Shown here: positions 25,745-33,787 of the stretch, piece by piece
Layout of the letters: every line of letters begins with the position of its first letter
Position numbering within the stretch: the first letter of the stretch is position 1
Source: Natronorubrum aibiense
GTDB taxonomy: Archaea; Halobacteriota; Halobacteria; Halobacteriales; Natrialbaceae
Direction: 5' to 3'
Length of the DNA stretch: 64,000 nucleotides
NCBI RefSeq assembly: GCF_009392895.1
Contig: NZ_CP045488.1
Location: 2,356,001-2,420,000 of the forward strand
The notes under the pieces: generated by a model
Told to the model about the DNA's origin: nothing
The model's database searches: none
The model's input: only the letters and a program-made list of their open reading frames with translations
Translations under genes and position numbers: made by a program

Positions 25745-26149
25745 TTACTGCTCGGTAGTTGCCGTGCCGTCGCTGGCACGTTCGTACTTCGCTTCGAACA
25801 CGCCGATGAGTCGGTCCATTTTCGCGTACCAGTTGTTGACGGTTCGCTGCATATCGCGTGCGATCTGTGTGGGTGGCGTCGAGAAGTAGACGTGGTAGTA
25901 CCCACCGTGCTCGTAGTTGATCTGCTCCTTTTTGACGAATCCGCTCTGGAGCAGTCGCTGGATCGATCGGTAGGTCGTCGAGCGCTCGCGGTCGACCCGT
26001 TCGGCGACGTCATCGATCGTCAGTGGCTCATCACTTTCGACGAGCACTCGGTAGCACGCGGTATCGAGTTGTGTGTGGCCGTGGAGACACTCCAACAGTC
26101 CCTCACACACCATCTCCTGCTGGAGTTGCTTGGCCATCGAGTTCGCCAT
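25745..26149 (-). CDS. OxsR/TrmB-like transcription regulator, paralogue 1
   Basis: A 134-residue winged-helix protein. The DNA-binding part is LTIDDVAERVDRERSTTYRSIQRLLQSGFVKKEQ, followed by the wing YEHGGYYHVYFS and a long C-terminal helix. Three Cys (15, 21 and 32) are shared with paralogue 2 and lie in the N-terminal helices, where thiol oxidation could alter dimerisation. In Haloferax volcanii a TrmB-like regulator, OxsR, is a thiol-sensing switch under hypochlorite stress, and this protein looks like that family. ATG 26149 follows a TATA and the shared box, so the gene is probably self-regulated. Confidence 0.85.
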   Translation of the reverse strand: MANSMAKQLQQEMVCEGLLECLHGHTQLDTACYRVLVESDEPLTIDDVAERVDRERSTTYRSIQRLLQSGFVKKEQINYEHGGYYHVYFSTPPTQIARDMQRTVNNWYAKMDRLIGVFEAKYERASDGTATTEQ

Positions 26150-26178
26150 CGTTCTACACCGATATTCGCGTCGCGTGG

Positions 26179-26208
26179 TGATAAGAGTTTTGTAGAGTTT
26201 ATACAATA
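26179..26208 (-). promoter_or_regulatory. Shared thiol-regulon box of regulator paralogue 1
   Basis: On the minus strand TATTGTAT (26201-26208) is followed by 15 bases and CTTATCA (26179-26185). The box contains the perfect inverted repeat TTGTA-N7-TACAA, the clearest example in the window of a symmetric site abutting the TATA region. Confidence 0.7.
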
Positions 26209-26286
26209 TTAGTTAGTCATAGTGGCAGACACGTCCACAGCCACAGTCTCTGTGCGGTCGCACTGCCACAGGGGGTCGTGATGCAG

Positions 26287-26709
26287 TCAGTACGGCGGTC
26301 GTTGTGCCTGCACGACGTCCGCGAGCTGTTGGTGTTCGTCGGCGAGTAGTTCGTTCAGGTCGTCGACCGTGATGATGCCGGTCAGGTCACCGTCGCCGTC
26401 GGTCACTGGAAGTCGACGCACGCCGTGCTCACTCATGAGTTCGGTGGCCCGGTAGAAGCCGCTATCGTGGGCGATCGTACACAGATCAGTCGACATTACG
26501 TCCTCGGCGACGAGTTCGTCTGGTGCTGTTCCCTCCGCGACCACCTCGAGGGTCAGGTCTCGATCGGTCACGATCCCGACGGGTTCGTCACCGTCAGTGA
26601 TCACGATGCTGCCGACGTCTTCGTCGTTCATCATCGTCGCGAGTGCCTGTACCGATTCGTCCGTGGCCGCAGTGATGACGTCACTCCGAGCGAGGTTGTC
26701 TACTGGCAT
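26287..26709 (-). CDS. CBS-domain pair protein
   Basis: A 140-residue protein with two CBS domains (about residues 8-60 and 70-125), with GIVTDRDLTLEVVA and GIITVDDLNELLA at their ends. Such stand-alone pairs bind adenosine nucleotides and regulate partners. Family names such as IMPDH-like or signal-transduction protein are common but unspecific. It lies between the two OxsR-like regulators on the same strand, with its own 250-base upstream gap (26710-26964) in which I see nothing else. Confidence 0.9.
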   Translation of the reverse strand: MPVDNLARSDVITAATDESVQALATMMNDEDVGSIVITDGDEPVGIVTDRDLTLEVVAEGTAPDELVAEDVMSTDLCTIAHDSGFYRATELMSEHGVRRLPVTDGDGDLTGIITVDDLNELLADEHQQLADVVQAQRPPY

Positions 26710-26964
26710 GTCTTGGACACCAGGCTACCCTCCCCACACGGGAGGGTATAATCCTATGTGGCACTCGTTCGGTGGTGTTACTTTCCGGGCCGCTAACCAG
26801 AAACGAATCGGACGGAAAACCGAACCGAAGCCGACGTCAACGACTGGCCACGTAGCAATCGCTGCGAATCGGTCGACCTCCTTCACTCGAGTCCAGCCGT
26901 ATTCCGGTACGAATCACGAGTCGCGACGCGGAGAGCGACGAGTGGTCCGGAGACAGCAGTACTG

Positions 26965-27366
26965 TTAGCTCTCGACTGCAGCCGCGCTGTCGACGTGTTC
27001 GTACTTGTCCTCGAACTCTTGGATGAGTTGCCCCATTTTCGCGTACCAGTCGTTTAGCATCCGCTGCATGTCGTTTGCGATCTGGGACGGGTCGGTTGGG
27101 GAGTAAACGTGGTAGTACCCACCCTGCTCGTAGTTGATCTGCTCTTTCTGAATGAACCCGCTCTGGAGCAGGCGCTGGATCGATCGGTAGGCAGTCGAGC
27201 GCTCGCGGTCGACTCGTTCGGCGACCTCGTCGATCGTCAACGGCTCGTCGCTCTCGACCATCACTTGATAACACTCTTTGTCCAGTTGCTTGAGACCGTG
27301 GATACACTCCAGGAGCCCCTCGCAGGCCATGTCTTGCTGGAGTTGTTCAGCCATCGAATTTGCCAT
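26965..27366 (-). CDS. OxsR/TrmB-like transcription regulator, paralogue 2
   Basis: A 133-residue protein very similar to paralogue 1 along its whole length (MANSMAEQLQQDMACEGLLE, same HTH and YYHVY wing), so a gene duplication is clear. Cys15, Cys21 and Cys32 are conserved. The C-terminal helix differs most (KMGQLIQEFEDKYEHVDS). Its promoter holds the same box, and it lies directly downstream of the TauE-1 operon on the same strand but with its own TATA (27396-27402). It is probably a redox- or sulfur-responsive regulator of the surrounding genes. Confidence 0.85.
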   Translation of the reverse strand: MANSMAEQLQQDMACEGLLECIHGLKQLDKECYQVMVESDEPLTIDEVAERVDRERSTAYRSIQRLLQSGFIQKEQINYEQGGYYHVYSPTDPSQIANDMQRMLNDWYAKMGQLIQEFEDKYEHVDSAAAVES

Positions 27367-27395
27367 GTTACTGGCTCTAGATTGGGATCCTGATG

Positions 27396-27425
27396 ATATA
27401 AGGGTTGTGTGAGTATTGTGCAATT
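27396..27425 (-). promoter_or_regulatory. Shared thiol-regulon box of regulator paralogue 2
   Basis: On the minus strand AATTGCAC (27418-27425) is followed by 15 bases and CTTATAT (27396-27402). Compared with trxA the spacer is nearly identical (AATACTCACACAACC against AATACACACAAAACC). Confidence 0.65.
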
Positions 27426-27469
27426 TCGATGCGCAGTAATTGGGTCGTCGAATCGGCTGCCGCCGGGCG

Positions 27470-28507
27470 TTAGTCCGCGACCGCCGTCGCCGTGTTCGAC
27501 TCCGCTCGCATCGTCTTGATCGTGCTGTAGATCACGGCGCCGCTGACCAGGAACGCCGAGAGCAGGATCAGCGCAAAGCTGACCGTGCTCAGGACCTCCA
27601 TCCCGAGGTAGTCGCCGGCCTGACGGAACGCGACGGCGATCGATCCACCCAGGAGCATCAGTCCGAAGTAGATCTTGATATCGCCTTCGTTGACGATCCC
27701 CGTCGCGGCCGAACCGATGCGAGCCCCGAGTGCGCTCCCAGCCAGCAGGGGCGCGACGATCGAGAGGTCGACGCCGCCTTCCATCCCGTAGAGGAACGAG
27801 CCGATCCCGCCCGAGAACACGATCTCGAACAGGTCGGTCCCGACCGCCACGGGAACTGGCACCCCGATGAGATAGAACATCGCGGGCATGCGGATGAAGC
27901 CACCGCCGACGCCGAGGAAGCCCGACAGCAGGCCCGTCGCGAACGCGACGCCTAACACCATCCACAGCGAAACCTGAATGCCGCCGGCGATCGTCATCAT
28001 GGGCGGCACGTGGTACGACTGGATCTTCTTTGCGATGTCCGGAATCGCGTCCGGGTCGATCTCCTCGTTTGCGGCCTCGTGGTGGCCGCCGCCGCTGTCG
28101 TCACCGTCATTTTTGAGCGCGTTTCGCGTGACGAACACGCCGATCACGCCCAGCAGGACGACGTAGGTGACGCCGATGACCCCGCTGGCGAGGCCGAGCT
28201 CCTCGAGGTAGAACACCCCGATTCGACCGACTTCGATCCCGACAGAGGTCCCGACGATCATCAGTCCGCCGAGTTTGTAGTCGACCTGTCCGAGGTCGTG
28301 GTGTTTCAGCGTCGCGATCACGGCCGTCCCGAAGACGAACGCCATCCCACTACCGACCGCGACCCGTGCTGGATACCCCATCACGAGTAACGCGGGCGTG
28401 ACGAGGAACGATCCGCCCATGCCGAAGAAGCCGAACAGCACGCCGACCATAAAGCCGAAGCTGACGAACAGCACGATCAGCGTGAGTCCGATGCCAAATA
28501 TCTCCAT
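27470..28507 (-). CDS. TauE/SafE-family sulfite exporter, copy 1
   Basis: A 345-residue membrane protein of about nine helices belonging to the TauE/SafE/TSUP family, which exports sulfite, sulfonates or related anions. The repeated glycine motifs are present: GVLFGFFGMGGSFLVTPALL in the N-terminal half and GLLSGFLGVGGGFIRMPAMF in the C-terminal half. A soluble loop of about 45 residues with a His-rich stretch (GGGHHEAANEEID) joins the halves. It is preceded with no gap by a 49-residue DUF7512 protein, so the two form an operon. It is a paralogue of the gene at 29267-30286. Confidence 0.92.
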   Translation of the reverse strand: MEIFGIGLTLIVLFVSFGFMVGVLFGFFGMGGSFLVTPALLVMGYPARVAVGSGMAFVFGTAVIATLKHHDLGQVDYKLGGLMIVGTSVGIEVGRIGVFYLEELGLASGVIGVTYVVLLGVIGVFVTRNALKNDGDDSGGGHHEAANEEIDPDAIPDIAKKIQSYHVPPMMTIAGGIQVSLWMVLGVAFATGLLSGFLGVGGGFIRMPAMFYLIGVPVPVAVGTDLFEIVFSGGIGSFLYGMEGGVDLSIVAPLLAGSALGARIGSAATGIVNEGDIKIYFGLMLLGGSIAVAFRQAGDYLGMEVLSTVSFALILLSAFLVSGAVIYSTIKTMRAESNTATAVAD

Positions 28508-28657
28508 TTATGTATTCTTGATCGTCTCGATGACCGGTGGTGCTGCGACCTGCTCGAGTGCGCCGTAGCCGACGTAGAGGACGATTGCCTCGACGAGGAC
28601 GGCACCGACGAGCACGCCTGCCTGTACTGCTGGGGAAAGGGTTGCGAAGTCGATCAT
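28508..28657 (-). CDS. DUF7512 one-helix microprotein
   Basis: A 49-residue protein (MIDFATLSPAVQAGVLVGAV at the start, ending PPVIETIKNT) with a single hydrophobic helix. The stop TAA directly abuts the ATG of TauE copy 1. A Shine-Dalgarno GGAGGT lies about 10 bases upstream of the ATG, as expected for a message with a 5' leader. It matches the haloarchaeal DUF7512 proteins that accompany TSUP exporters, and is probably an accessory subunit or stabiliser of the transporter. The second TauE gene has no such partner. Confidence 0.75.
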   Translation of the reverse strand: MIDFATLSPAVQAGVLVGAVLVEAIVLYVGYGALEQVAAPPVIETIKNT

Positions 28658-28733
28658 GCGTCTCGACCTCCATCCGATACCGGTTGTGTGCGGATCATGG
28701 ATTTCTACTCAGTACACTCTACCAGCAGAGTGC

Positions 28734-28763
28734 GTATAACGCTTTTGGGGAAAGCGTACAATA
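28734..28763 (-). promoter_or_regulatory. Shared thiol-regulon box of the TauE-1 operon
   Basis: On the minus strand TATTGTAC (28756-28763), 15 bases, then GTTATAC (28734-28740). The spacer forms an inverted repeat (GCTTT / AAAGC). The TATA is about 77 bases from the DUF7512 start, which leaves room for a leader with a ribosome site. Confidence 0.7.
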
Positions 28764-29266
28764 TTACTGCAACCTATCTCATTGCTATCCCACGGAAATA
28801 TTTGTATACGTTATGTAAATATAGCGTCCCTCTAGGCGGCTCTTCGAATTGCTCGGACGCGCTCGAGAAAAGGGTGTGTCAATAACACACATTCAGAAGC
28901 TGTTTGTTCACGCCGCGACCGACACGAAACGTGTTTTCTCAGAGAGGAGTCTTGCACGGAATAGTCTCTTCAGCTAACAGCTGTTTGTCCGGTCGTACGG
29001 CCAGCAGGACGGGTATGCGATCGGATCACTGCAAACGGAAAATCAGTCGAGTGCCCGCTCAGATGGTGTCGTTCGCTCGAGAGCGACCCCCGAACGACGC
29101 GATCAGTCGACCGGCGAGCCAGTCACTGCGACTCGAGGGGCGCAGTGGTCCGACCGTAATCGCCGAATCGAACACGCGACGACAGCAATTGAGGAATTGT
29201 CCTTGTGCGCACGTACGCGACCGAAAAACCAGTTGGCACCAATCGTCAGTCAACGGTCGACCGCTG
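28764..29266. other. Gene-poor interval between the two TauE loci
   Basis: About 500 bases without a supportable gene. The first 65 bases are AT-rich and match the region upstream of the second TauE gene (shared CTATCC, ACGG, AATAT and AAATATAG blocks at 28784-28825 and 30374-30417), so they belong to a duplicated regulatory region. The remainder has only frames with unlikely Arg/Ser-rich composition. Confidence 0.6.
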
Positions 29267-30286
29267 TCAGTCGTCGCCGCCTGCCGTAGCGGACAGGTGG
29301 TCGTCAGCCGTCCGGATCGCCCGGATCCCGTAGTAGAAGATCACGACGGTGACGAACAGCGACGAGCCGACGAGCAGGACGAAACTCACTGTATCGAGCA
29401 CCGGTCGCTCGAGCCACGTCGCGAGTTCGCCGAAGGCGACGGCCGTGCTAGCTAACAGGAGCATGATGCCGAAGTAGATGGTGACGTCGTTTTCGTCGAC
29501 GTACGCCGTCGCGGCCGAGCCGATACGGGCCCCGAGTGCGCTGCCGATCAACAGCGCCGTGACGACGCCAATGTCGATGACGCCGGAAAGTCCGTAGCTG
29601 AACGCGCCGACCGCCCCGGACATGAGCGCGCCGAAGAGACTCGTGCCGACGGCGGCGGAGAGGGGAACGCCGATCAGGTAGTAGATTGCGGGCATCCGAA
29701 GGAAGCCGCCGCCGACGCCGAGAAAGCCCGAGACCAATCCGACGCCGCCGCCGACGCCTGAGATCGTCCACATCGAAGCCTTGCTCCCATCGGTGAGCGT
29801 CACCATTGGCGGGATGTTGTACGACTTGATCGTCTGTGCTAACTCGGGGATCTCGTCGGCCTCGGCGTCGTCGGCATCGTCGTCCGAACCGTTGAGCGCA
29901 CTTCGAACGAACAACAAGCCGATCGCCGCGAGCAACAGCACGTAGGCGACGCCGACGACCAACTCGGCCCGGCCGAGTGTCTCGAGGAAGAACACGATGG
30001 CCTTGCCACCCTCGATCCCGAGGACGATACCGACGAACATGAGCGCGCCGAGTTTGTAGTCGACCTGTCCGACGTCGTGGTGTTTCAGCGTCGCGATGAC
30101 GGCCGTCCCGAAGACGAACGCCATCGAGCTACCGATCGCGACCGGCGCAGGATAGCCAAGAATCAACAGCGCGGGCGTCACGAGAAACGACCCACCCATG
30201 CCGAAAAAGCCGAAGAAGACGCCGACCATGAAGCCGAAGCCGATAAACACCGCCAAAAGCTCGAGACTGAGTCCAAGTAGTGCCAT
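29267..30286 (-). CDS. TauE/SafE-family sulfite exporter, copy 2
   Basis: A 339-residue membrane protein with the same two halves and motifs as copy 1 (GVFFGFFGMGGSFLVTPALL and GLVSGFLGVGGGFLRMPAIY). The middle soluble loop is shorter and Asp/Ala-rich rather than His-containing. It is likely to export sulfite or another small sulfur anion. Unlike copy 1 it lacks a DUF7512 gene. It shares the promoter box and about 60 bases upstream of it with copy 1, so both genes and promoters derive from one duplication. Confidence 0.92.
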   Translation of the reverse strand: MALLGLSLELLAVFIGFGFMVGVFFGFFGMGGSFLVTPALLILGYPAPVAIGSSMAFVFGTAVIATLKHHDVGQVDYKLGALMFVGIVLGIEGGKAIVFFLETLGRAELVVGVAYVLLLAAIGLLFVRSALNGSDDDADDAEADEIPELAQTIKSYNIPPMVTLTDGSKASMWTISGVGGGVGLVSGFLGVGGGFLRMPAIYYLIGVPLSAAVGTSLFGALMSGAVGAFSYGLSGVIDIGVVTALLIGSALGARIGSAATAYVDENDVTIYFGIMLLLASTAVAFGELATWLERPVLDTVSFVLLVGSSLFVTVVIFYYGIRAIRTADDHLSATAGGDD

Positions 30287-30325
30287 AGATGAGCGGTTAC
30301 GTACCGGGCACTATCCGGAGTGGTC

Positions 30326-30355
30326 GTATAACACTTGTGAGTCTAGTGTACAATA
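30326..30355 (-). promoter_or_regulatory. Shared thiol-regulon box of TauE-2
   Basis: On the minus strand TATTGTAC (30348-30355), 15 bases, then GTTATAC (30326-30332), the same boxes as in TauE-1 but with a different spacer core (ACTAGACTCACAAGT, with the small inverted repeat ACT/AGT). Confidence 0.7.
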
Positions 30356-30577
30356 TTATTATGAGAAACGACATAGCTATCCAACGGGAATATCTGTAAT
30401 CATTACACAAATATAGGCCGCATATTCGAGAGCGAATTGACGAGCGCCCCTCCTGCTTCGCTCGATTTGGCTTCGCTCCCGAGCAAATCCTGTGTCGGTT
30501 TGTCCGTGCGATGTCCGAAAAACAAACGTGAACCTGACCGTCCCAATCGCGCTACGTTCTCAGGTCTATCGGCACTA

Positions 30578-30607
30578 TATTGAACAATCCAAACAATATT
30601 ATACCGT
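30578..30607 (+). promoter_or_regulatory. Shared-box candidate of the tandem Usp gene
   Basis: TATTGAAC (30578-30585), 15 bases, then ATACCGT, with an overlapping ATTATAC TATA sequence. The ATG is 24 bases further on. The first box departs from the consensus at two bases, so this is one of the weaker members. Confidence 0.5.
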
Positions 30608-30624
30608 CGACACCTACAGCCACT

Positions 30625-31470
30625 ATGAAAGCCGTCTGTGCCACTGATCTCTCGGCAGCGAGCGAAGCGACCATCGAAAGCGAAACCTGCCTCGAGTGTC
30701 TCGGGCGGATCGGCGTCGAGGAGATCCACCTCGTCACCGTTATTCCATCGAACGTCCACGCGGGAATGCCCGGGATCGACTTCGAAAAACGCCGACGGCA
30801 GGCGCTCGATCGCTACCGCGAGGTCATCGAGAAGGCCGGCTTCGACGTCGAAACCCACGTCGTTCGCGGCACACCCCACCGACGGATCACCGGCATCGCC
30901 GAAACGATCGGCGCGAGCCTGACGATCGTCGGCTCCCGCGGGAAGAGTCCGCTCGAGAACCGCGTCATCGGGTCGACGGCGCGCAACCTCGCCCGGACGA
31001 CGGTGACGCCGTTGCTGGTCAACCGGATCGAACGCGAGACCGAAGACCCGGACGTCGTCAGAGAACACCTGTTCCAGCGGATGCTGTACGCGACGGACTT
31101 CTCGCAGAACGCGGAACGCGCGTTCGAGACGTTCTCGTACCTTCGCCACGCCACTCAGGAAGCGACGCTGGTCCACGTCCAGACGCCAAAGGACCCTGAC
31201 CTTCCGGAGGAAGAAGACCCCGAAGCGGCGCTCGAGGAACTCGCTGCCCAACTCGAGGAGTGGGGCATCGAGACGCAGATCGACGTTCGACAGGGCGATC
31301 CTGCCGATGAAATCCTTGCCGCAGAGGCCGAGTACGAGCCAACGACGACCCTCGTCGGCTCGCGCGGTCACAGCCGACTCCGCCGACTGCTGCTCGGCAG
31401 CGTCTCCGAAGACATCGTCGCACGGGCGAACGGGAACGTGATGCTCGTGCCACCCGAGCGAATGGCCTAA
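30625..31470 (+). CDS. Universal stress protein with two UspA domains
   Basis: A 281-residue protein with UspA domains at about 1-140 and 148-280. ATP-loop motifs are VGSRGKSPLENRVIGSTA and VGSRGHSRLRRLLLGSVS. The first domain begins MKAVCATDLSAASE, a variant of the usual KILVATDGS, and contains a Cys-rich patch (SETCLECLG). The start follows the promoter box at a leaderless distance. It is divergent from TauE-2, which suggests that it responds to the same stress as the exporter. Confidence 0.88.
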   Translation: MKAVCATDLSAASEATIESETCLECLGRIGVEEIHLVTVIPSNVHAGMPGIDFEKRRRQALDRYREVIEKAGFDVETHVVRGTPHRRITGIAETIGASLTIVGSRGKSPLENRVIGSTARNLARTTVTPLLVNRIERETEDPDVVREHLFQRMLYATDFSQNAERAFETFSYLRHATQEATLVHVQTPKDPDLPEEEDPEAALEELAAQLEEWGIETQIDVRQGDPADEILAAEAEYEPTTTLVGSRGHSRLRRLLLGSVSEDIVARANGNVMLVPPERMA

Positions 31471-31640
31471 TACGGACTGCGGGAGTCAAGCACCGCCGAT
31501 CACCAGCGGCGGGGTCGGTGATCGGCAGTACATCGGTACAGCAGACCGTATAAAACACGTGGTCGCGTTTTTCGAGGCGGATATCGTGGGTATCGCCGAC
31601 GTTCGACGCGATCGTCGCATCGTCAGCAGCTGCCGGGCGC

Positions 31641-32294
31641 TCACCGAACGGATGCGGCACCGACGTACTCGTCAGCGAACCAATGGGCAATCGCTCCCTC
31701 GGCGCGGTGCAAGACGTTGCTACACGTCGATTTCGAAACGTCGAGTGCCGATGCGACGTCCGTGAGCGTCGCCTCGCGTGGGACGTCGTAGTAGCCACAC
31801 TCGAGTGCAGTCAGAAACACCTCGAGTTGGCGATCGGTCAACAGCTGCTCGGCCTGACCTGCGTCGACGTCGTGAACGTACTCGAGGCGATAGCTGACGC
31901 CGTTTGCCTCGAGCGAGTCGCCGAGCGCGGACAGTCGGTCGGCACTCGTCGTTAGCTCCCAGGTGACGACGCCGTCTTCGATCACGAACGGCGTCTCCAT
32001 CGGGACGCCCGCCTGCTGGATCGGGATGAGCAGCGACGGGTTCGACGCCTCGACCTGCAACAGGGCCGTCTCGTCGTGTTTCCAGAGTAACTCGAGGGAG
32101 GCGACGTCGTCTCGGTCGTCGATCGCGGCGAGGATCGGCACCGGGTTCGATGCGGTCACCTCGAGGACGCCGATCGCGACGTCAAGGCCCGGCAACACGG
32201 AAGTCACTCGAAACGTGACGTCGGGATGGGCCGTAGAGACGTCGTGAATCCAGAGTGAGTCGGGAAGATCGACGGTGAGTTTCGCTCGCGGCAT
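31641..32294 (-). CDS. Bat-type HTH_10 transcription regulator
   Basis: A 217-residue regulator. The N-terminal 150 residues are the haloarchaeal bacterioopsin-activator (Bat) sensor-like region, and the C-terminal HTH_10 is LLTDRQLEVFLTALECGYYDV followed by TLTDVASALDVSKSTCSNVL. ATG 32294 (MPRAKL) is preferred over ATG 32342, which lies inside a palindrome. It is divergent from a heme-copper-oxidase-like gene, a layout known for regulators of NO or nitrate respiration (NarO/NorR analogues in haloarchaea). It is probably the regulator of that gene. Confidence 0.85.
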   Translation of the reverse strand: MPRAKLTVDLPDSLWIHDVSTAHPDVTFRVTSVLPGLDVAIGVLEVTASNPVPILAAIDDRDDVASLELLWKHDETALLQVEASNPSLLIPIQQAGVPMETPFVIEDGVVTWELTTSADRLSALGDSLEANGVSYRLEYVHDVDAGQAEQLLTDRQLEVFLTALECGYYDVPREATLTDVASALDVSKSTCSNVLHRAEGAIAHWFADEYVGAASVR

Positions 32295-32332
32295 CGGTAG
32301 CAGTGGTTCGGGGCCGAACGCCGTAGCATGCG

Positions 32333-32350
32333 GTTCGAACATGTTCGAAC
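32333..32350. promoter_or_regulatory. 18-base palindrome GTTCGAACATGTTCGAAC
   Basis: A perfect palindrome in the region between the Bat-type regulator and the heme-copper-oxidase-like gene. It contains CGAAC-AT-GTTCG, which resembles the inverted CGAAC/GTTCG sites reported for the haloarchaeal nitrate regulator NarO, but with a shorter centre. It lies about 40 bases upstream of the regulator start and 55 upstream of the other gene. Confidence 0.6.
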
Positions 32351-32404
32351 GAAGCGTCGATGTTCGCGACAACCGGTAGGCAGCGGCCGCTCGAACGAAC
32401 GTGT

Positions 32405-33751
32405 ATGCCCGACTCACACGCACACGACGCGGCTCGAGGTGCCACGGATCGCCGAACCGCTCGCGGCTCGACCGGCGGGCCGCCGCTCTCGCTGACACCG
32501 TTTCACGTCGCCGGCGTCGGCTTTCTGCTCGCCGGCCTCTTGCTCGCGCTCTATCAGGGTCTCCAGGAGTTCGCACTCGTCCCCGAACTATCGTGGCTCA
32601 CGTGGACGCACATCCACTTCGTCACCGTCGGCGCGTTCACGCAGTTGCTCTTCGGGACGCTGCCGCAGGTGGCGGCGCGGATCCTCGATCGCCCGGGGCC
32701 GTCGTCGTGGGCGATGAACGCGGGCTTCCTTGGCTTGAACGGCGCGCTCGTGCTCGCGTGGTACGGCCGCGCGTTCGGCGAGCCGCTGTGGTTCGACGTC
32801 GGCCTCGGAACGATCTGGCTGCTCGCGGGCTGGCTGTTCGTCGTCGTCCTGACGATGGCCCTCCGGAGCGACGGCGGCCGAGCGCGAAATCCGACCGTCG
32901 GCTTCTACCTGCTCTCGCCGTTCGTCTACCTGCTCGGGCTCACCCTGGCGTTCGGGCTGTTCAGCCACGGCTGGGACGTCCCCGGCGGCTGGTATGGGCT
33001 TCGGGAGGCGCACGTCCACGCCAACGCGTGGGGCTTTCTCGGCCTCGCGGCGATCGGCACGCTGTACGACCTCTTCCCGCGACTCGTCGGTACGGAACTC
33101 CACAGCAAGCGTCTGCAGCGGTATTCGCTACCGCTGTTCGCACTCGGCATCTTCCCGCTCGTTGTCGGGCCGGTGCTCGGGATGGGAAAGACGGTGACGG
33201 GTGTCGGGCTGGCGCTGTACGCCGCGGGCTATCTGCTGTACGTCTACACGCTCGCCCGAACCTACCTCGCTGGCACGTCGAACGGAACGGCACTCTCGGT
33301 GCTGGTCGCGCAGGGATGGATCCTCGGACCGGCCGCGTTCGCGCCGTTCATCCTGTTCGAAGTCCCGCTGGGGATTCCCGAACCGTGGATCGAGACGGGC
33401 GCGCTGCACTTTTTCTTCGTGGGCTGGGCGCTCCCCATCGCGCTCGCAGGCTCGCTGCTCGTCGTCCGCTCGCTCGAGTGGCCAGGAACCGACGCGCGTG
33501 CGAGCGCTGGTGACGGCGCTGCCGGACTCGTGCCCGCGGACAGCGTCCCCTCGGTCGTCGGCCCGTGGACCGTTCTGGCCTGGAATCTCGCGGTGCTCGC
33601 CGTCGGAATCGGTTTCTTCTACCAGGAACAGGCGTGGTCGGCGGTCCTGCACGGCTCAGGCTATGCCGTCTTGCTCGTGATCTGGGGGTACTACTTGCTC
33701 CGAATCGTCGACCAGCGGTGGCGCTCGAGGGCACATACGGCGACAGCCTGA
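32405..33751 (+). CDS. Heme-copper oxidase subunit I-like (NnrS/cbb3-like) membrane protein
   Basis: A 448-residue protein with about 12 helices. His-containing helices are HIHFVTVGAFTQLLFGTLP, REAHVHANAWGFLGLAAIG and ALHFFFVGWALPIALAG, the spacing seen in stand-alone subunit I-like proteins related to cbb3 oxidases and NnrS. It probably binds heme and/or copper and deals with NO or oxygen, but the full ligand set of a proton-pumping oxidase is not obvious. ATG 32405 (MPDSHAHD) was chosen because the preceding codons run into the palindromic promoter. Confidence 0.72.
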   Translation: MPDSHAHDAARGATDRRTARGSTGGPPLSLTPFHVAGVGFLLAGLLLALYQGLQEFALVPELSWLTWTHIHFVTVGAFTQLLFGTLPQVAARILDRPGPSSWAMNAGFLGLNGALVLAWYGRAFGEPLWFDVGLGTIWLLAGWLFVVVLTMALRSDGGRARNPTVGFYLLSPFVYLLGLTLAFGLFSHGWDVPGGWYGLREAHVHANAWGFLGLAAIGTLYDLFPRLVGTELHSKRLQRYSLPLFALGIFPLVVGPVLGMGKTVTGVGLALYAAGYLLYVYTLARTYLAGTSNGTALSVLVAQGWILGPAAFAPFILFEVPLGIPEPWIETGALHFFFVGWALPIALAGSLLVVRSLEWPGTDARASAGDGAAGLVPADSVPSVVGPWTVLAWNLAVLAVGIGFFYQEQAWSAVLHGSGYAVLLVIWGYYLLRIVDQRWRSRAHTATA

Positions 33752-33787
33752 ACCAGCCACGGACTGTTCGCTGGGCATCCAGTCTCG

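Noticed and set aside
28904-29455. A 183-codon frame between the two TauE loci
   Set aside because: Unusual composition for a haloarchaeal protein, and the second half is the antisense of TauE-2.
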